Positions 61,362 to 64,000 of a stretch of 64,000 bases of DNA are shown here, in pieces. The translations under genes and the position numbers were made by a program. Numbering within the stretch: position 1 is the first letter of the stretch; every line of letters begins with the position of its first letter. Origin of the DNA: Spirochaetota bacterium (lineage in GTDB: Bacteria > Spirochaetota > Spirochaetia > Treponematales > Rectinemataceae); assembly GCA_029265255.1 (NCBI GenBank), contig JAJUJQ010000001.1:248001-312000 (forward strand), given 5' to 3'. The notes below the pieces were generated by a model, which saw nothing but the letters and a program-made list of their open reading frames with translations, was not told the origin of the DNA and made no database searches.

Positions 61362-62159
61362 TTATCCGCCGATCTGCGACACGGCGAGCGTTGAACTCGC
61401 CATGCCATGGAGAGGCTTTGCGAGAATGGCTTTTCTCACGCTTTCCTCAATATTGTCAAAATCTATGGGAATATCGATATCCGAATGCAGGCAGGACCGC
61501 AACATCCCATTGGCAAGAAGCCTGATGCGGTTGCAGTGGCTGCAGGGAGGCGGGCGGTCATACTCTTGAACATCGCGCTTTTCTTCCATTAGCGAATAGT
61601 GCGCAATAGTCTGAAAGGCAGCGCCCCGGCGTATAGCAAAGTCGCGAACCGCTTCGATTTCCGAAGGAGAAGTATCCCCGAGAACCACCATGTTGATTTT
61701 AACCGCAAGCCCTGCATCCAGCGCGGCGTCAAAGCCGGCAAGAGTGTCTGCCAGTGTGCCGATTCGTGTAATGCGTGCGAAGCGTTCGGGATCGAGGCTG
61801 TCGAGTGAGATGTTCACGGATTGTAGACCGGCAGCACGGAGATCACGCGCGAGGGGAGCGAGAAGGCTTGCGTTTGTGGTCATAGCGAGGGTGCGAAGCC
61901 CTTGGATACTGCTCAGCATCCGAACTAGTTCAATGATGCCTTTTCGTACCAGCGGCTCTCCTCCGGTAAGACGGACCTTTGTGACACCAAGTCCGACCGC
62001 TGCACGCACCACCGCTTCAATGTGTTCGAATGACAGGATTTCCTCGTGTGCCAGAAGGGGCACGCCTTCCGCAGGCATGCAGTAGATGCACCGCATGTTG
62101 CAGCGGTCCGTCACCGAGACCCTCAAATAGGTGATATTACGCCCGAATGAGTCGCGCAT
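61362..62159 (-). CDS. moaA: GTP 3',8-cyclase MoaA, compact form
   Basis: This radical-SAM enzyme starts molybdopterin synthesis. The N-terminal cluster motif CNMRCIYC, the GGEPLVRKGI turn, the C-terminal cluster Cys residues (CSHCNRIRLLANGMLRSC) and the C-terminal Gly-Gly (SQIGG) are present. At 265 residues it is about 60 shorter than typical MoaA. The segment between the radical-SAM barrel and the second Fe-S site is reduced, and the usual RFIE motif is not evident. The start at 62159 has GGGAG ahead, and the longer frame to 62222 overlaps moeA further. Confidence 0.92.
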   Translation of the reverse strand: MRDSFGRNITYLRVSVTDRCNMRCIYCMPAEGVPLLAHEEILSFEHIEAVVRAAVGLGVTKVRLTGGEPLVRKGIIELVRMLSSIQGLRTLAMTTNASLLAPLARDLRAAGLQSVNISLDSLDPERFARITRIGTLADTLAGFDAALDAGLAVKINMVVLGDTSPSEIEAVRDFAIRRGAAFQTIAHYSLMEEKRDVQEYDRPPPCSHCNRIRLLANGMLRSCLHSDIDIPIDFDNIEESVRKAILAKPLHGMASSTLAVSQIGG

Positions 62160-63360
62160 CAGTATAGTCTCCCGCTTCGATCCGTTCCTGGCCGATCTCC
62201 ATTCTGAACAATACCTGCGCATGGGCGAGCACGTTAATCATTGAGGAACCGTGGTAGGGAAGCGGTTCGGCCTCCATCCCGTCCTGAAAGCAGCGCAGAA
62301 TCCCAGGGAGGAATTCTACGCGATCGGAACCTTTGCGTACCAAGGGCGCGTTAAGCCGCGCGCGAATAATAGGCGGATTGTAGTCCAGTCCCACGCAGGC
62401 GAAGAGGAAGGGCTTTACGAGCACTTCAAAATTAACAAAAGTGGAAACAGGGTTCCCAGGCAAGCCAAACACACCACCACGATCGGTTTTGCCGAAAAAT
62501 GTCGGTTTCCCCGGCCGCATCTTGAGGGAGTGAAACACCGGCGCAACCCCAAGCTGCTCCAGGACACGAGGCACAAGGTCAAAATCACCCATGGATACAC
62601 CGCCCGAAAGGACAACGACAGTACATTGTTCGAGCGCTTGAGAAAGAATATCAGCCAGCGCTGGCTCTGTATCTCGCGCGATCCCGAACCGCAGGACCTC
62701 AGCCCCTGCGGCAGCTGCCTGGGCGGCAAGCTGTGGTCCGTTGGAATCGTAGATCTTTGCCGTGGTCAGGGGTGTTCCCGCCGGCATGATCTCGTCGCCG
62801 GTGGACAGGATGCCGACCCGCACCCGGCGGCATACCTCAACTTGGGCTCTTCCGTCAGCGGCGAGAATGCCAATGTCCTGCGGCATCAGCACTCGCCGTG
62901 TCATAAGCGGTTCCCCGGCACGCAGATTCTCCCCTCTGGCAATGATGTTGTCGATTTTCTCACGCGCACTAAAGCGTATGAGCGGTCTGCCATTCTCATC
63001 GCGGCCGGCTTCGGCTGTCCATTCAATCCGTTGCACGCCAGTCGCGCCGTCGGGAAGCGGAGCGCCGGTCATGATGCGCACAGCCTCACCCGCTGCGAGC
63101 TTCTTCAGAGACGCGACGCCCGCAGGTACTGAATCGATAACGACATACTGTTCACATGGTGCTTCCCTCACATAGGCATAACCGTCCATGGCGGATTTCG
63201 CGAAGGGTGGATGGTCGATGGATGCGCGAAGATCCTGAGCCAGCACCCTGCCGAGCGCATGCTCAATCGGCACAGTCTCTGTTCCGAGATGGTTCTTGAT
63301 GGATGCGGCGGCTTCTTTTAAAAGCCGCAAGGCTTCGTCAGGATGGAGATTGGTACGCAC
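62137..63360 (-). CDS. moeA: Molybdopterin molybdenumtransferase MoeA
   Basis: MoeA inserts molybdate or tungstate into adenylated molybdopterin. The 407-residue protein has the conserved SAMDGYA, VRIMTGAPLPDGA, GILSTGDE, SGGVSMGDFDLV and FGLPGNPVS motifs across domains 1-4. A GTG at 63360 is best placed: GGAGG lies seven bases ahead, whereas the ATG at 63366 is too close to it. The gene overlaps the ABC ATPase upstream and moaA downstream. Confidence 0.94.
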   Translation of the reverse strand: MRTNLHPDEALRLLKEAAASIKNHLGTETVPIEHALGRVLAQDLRASIDHPPFAKSAMDGYAYVREAPCEQYVVIDSVPAGVASLKKLAAGEAVRIMTGAPLPDGATGVQRIEWTAEAGRDENGRPLIRFSAREKIDNIIARGENLRAGEPLMTRRVLMPQDIGILAADGRAQVEVCRRVRVGILSTGDEIMPAGTPLTTAKIYDSNGPQLAAQAAAAGAEVLRFGIARDTEPALADILSQALEQCTVVVLSGGVSMGDFDLVPRVLEQLGVAPVFHSLKMRPGKPTFFGKTDRGGVFGLPGNPVSTFVNFEVLVKPFLFACVGLDYNPPIIRARLNAPLVRKGSDRVEFLPGILRCFQDGMEAEPLPYHGSSMINVLAHAQVLFRMEIGQERIEAGDYTDARLIRA

Positions 63361-64000
63361 AATCATTCCTCCAGTCATGGCGGATGGTCCCGTCGGCGAT
63401 TTCGACAATACGGTCGCCGAGCGTTTCGGCAATTTTTCTATGATGCGTGCTGAACAGAATAGTTTTTTTTGTTTTCAGAGCCCGAAGCAGGTCCCAAATT
63501 CGAATCGCGGATGCAGCATCGGTGTGTGCCGTCGGCTCGTCGAGAATGAGTATTTCCCTGCCGGTGACAATCGCGCGAGCGAGGGCGAGACGCTGCGCCT
63601 CACCACCAGACAGTGTTCGGGCTTGATGATCCTTTTTTTCTGCTAGCCCTACCTGCTCGAGAAGCGAGATGAGCGCGCGGCGTTCAGCTGCGGGGGGCGC
63701 GCAGACTTCCAGGTTTCTCAGCACGGTCCCCGGGAGCATGTAGGGGTGCTGGTGCAGATAGATGGTATGACGGCGGGCAAGAACGCGGCTATAGTGGTTG
63801 CCGCGGAATCGTATTTCCCCTTGGCACTGTTTCGGGTCTTCCTGCCCAGGTAGCAGATGATTCAGCAGCTTGAGCAGAGTCGTCTTACCGGATCCGTTCG
63901 GCCCAATGAACGCGGTGCAGGTTCCTTCTTCCAGCACGAGGCAACTCAGCGCCAGCGTAGGGGCTGCCAATGGTGCATAACGATAGCGCAAATCCGCGAT
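63338..64000 (-). CDS. ABC transporter ATPase, probably tungstate/molybdate type; N-terminus outside window
   Basis: The ATPase domain is nearly complete: Walker A GPNGSGKTTLLKLL, the Q-loop in LHQHPYML, signature LSGGEAQRLALARA, Walker B ILILDEP and the switch His in STHH. The frame is open to the window edge, so a few N-terminal codons are missing. Sequence and position at the head of the Moco operon fit the TupC/WtpC-like importers that supply tungstate or molybdate. Specificity is inferred from context. Confidence 0.85.
   Translation of the reverse strand: MADLRYRYAPLAAPTLALSCLVLEEGTCTAFIGPNGSGKTTLLKLLNHLLPGQEDPKQCQGEIRFRGNHYSRVLARRHTIYLHQHPYMLPGTVLRNLEVCAPPAAERRALISLLEQVGLAEKKDHQARTLSGGEAQRLALARAIVTGREILILDEPTAHTDAASAIRIWDLLRALKTKKTILFSTHHRKIAETLGDRIVEIADGTIRHDWRNDCAYQSPS

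Noticed and set aside
1..64000. CRISPR arrays, insertion sequences, prophage or integrated elements
   Set aside because: No direct-repeat array, transposase, integrase or attachment-site repeat was seen; all long frames belong to ordinary chromosomal families.

Overview
This 64 kb window looks like chromosome of an obligately anaerobic bacterium, most likely a member of the Spirochaetota. The evidence is a CarD regulator translationally coupled to a fused IspD-IspF, an RNase Y-YmdB pair, a short single-RRM RNA-binding protein, a lipoprotein with an FASC-type lipobox, and a ferredoxin-based, sodium-pumping energy metabolism. The phylum call is inference from gene content and is only moderately secure. 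Genes are tightly packed, with many 1-30 bp overlaps. There is no phage, insertion sequence, rRNA or CRISPR array.

Layout. 1-9.9 kb is housekeeping: the 3' end of an RluA-type pseudouridine synthase, an RRM protein, rny-ymdB, tRNA-Leu(GAG), msrA, a YbaK-type deacylase, then a TetR regulator/esterase/SIMPL/murI run and rtcB. 9.8-21.9 kb is the metabolic core. A divergently transcribed biotin-less oxaloacetate decarboxylase/transcarboxylase-type subunit faces an 11-to-12-gene operon: korDABC, methylmalonyl-CoA mutase (two chains), meaB, epimerase, and a four-subunit Na+-pumping methylmalonyl-CoA decarboxylase. Read in order, it can take a 2-oxoacid (probably 2-oxoglutarate) to succinyl-CoA, methylmalonyl-CoA and propionyl-CoA, giving reduced ferredoxin and a sodium gradient. 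It is followed by a ThrA-type fusion whose kinase motifs are degenerate.

24.5-28.4 kb holds a TAXI-type TRAP transporter with its DUF1850 partner. Behind it lie a candidate small RNA with a promoter identical in both hexamers to the local tRNA promoter, and a 35-residue ORF. 28.5-31.9 kb is a three-gene sugar locus: a fucose-isomerase-like protein, a GH31 protein resembling sulfoquinovosidase at its C-terminus but missing most of the catalytic barrel, and a DMT transporter. 31.9-42.2 kb carries ispDF-carD, a VTT protein, a large unknown membrane protein, tRNA-Glu and tRNA-Gln, and recJ-pdp-recO-rhomboid. 42.4-50 kb is a salvage region: a HAD nucleotidase, a BMP/nucleoside-type ABC transporter divergent from a MerR regulator and an FGGY kinase, and a flavodoxin. 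50-55 kb has a two-component system, a HAD protein, a small ORF and a lipoprotein.

55.1-64 kb is a tungsten/molybdenum-enzyme module. A Tat-targeted ferredoxin and an aldehyde:ferredoxin oxidoreductase of the YdhV type sit behind a long leader that can form several stems, including a GAAA-capped one. FdhD- and TatA-like genes follow. Converging on them is a cofactor operon (mog, MOSC, moaC, moaA, moeA, ABC ATPase) that would make and load the pterin cofactor.

A recurring regulatory pattern is leaderless or nearly leaderless transcription: msrA, ybaK, carD and the HAD nucleotidase have no Shine-Dalgarno sequence, and a -10 box lies only 6-8 nt before the start codon.
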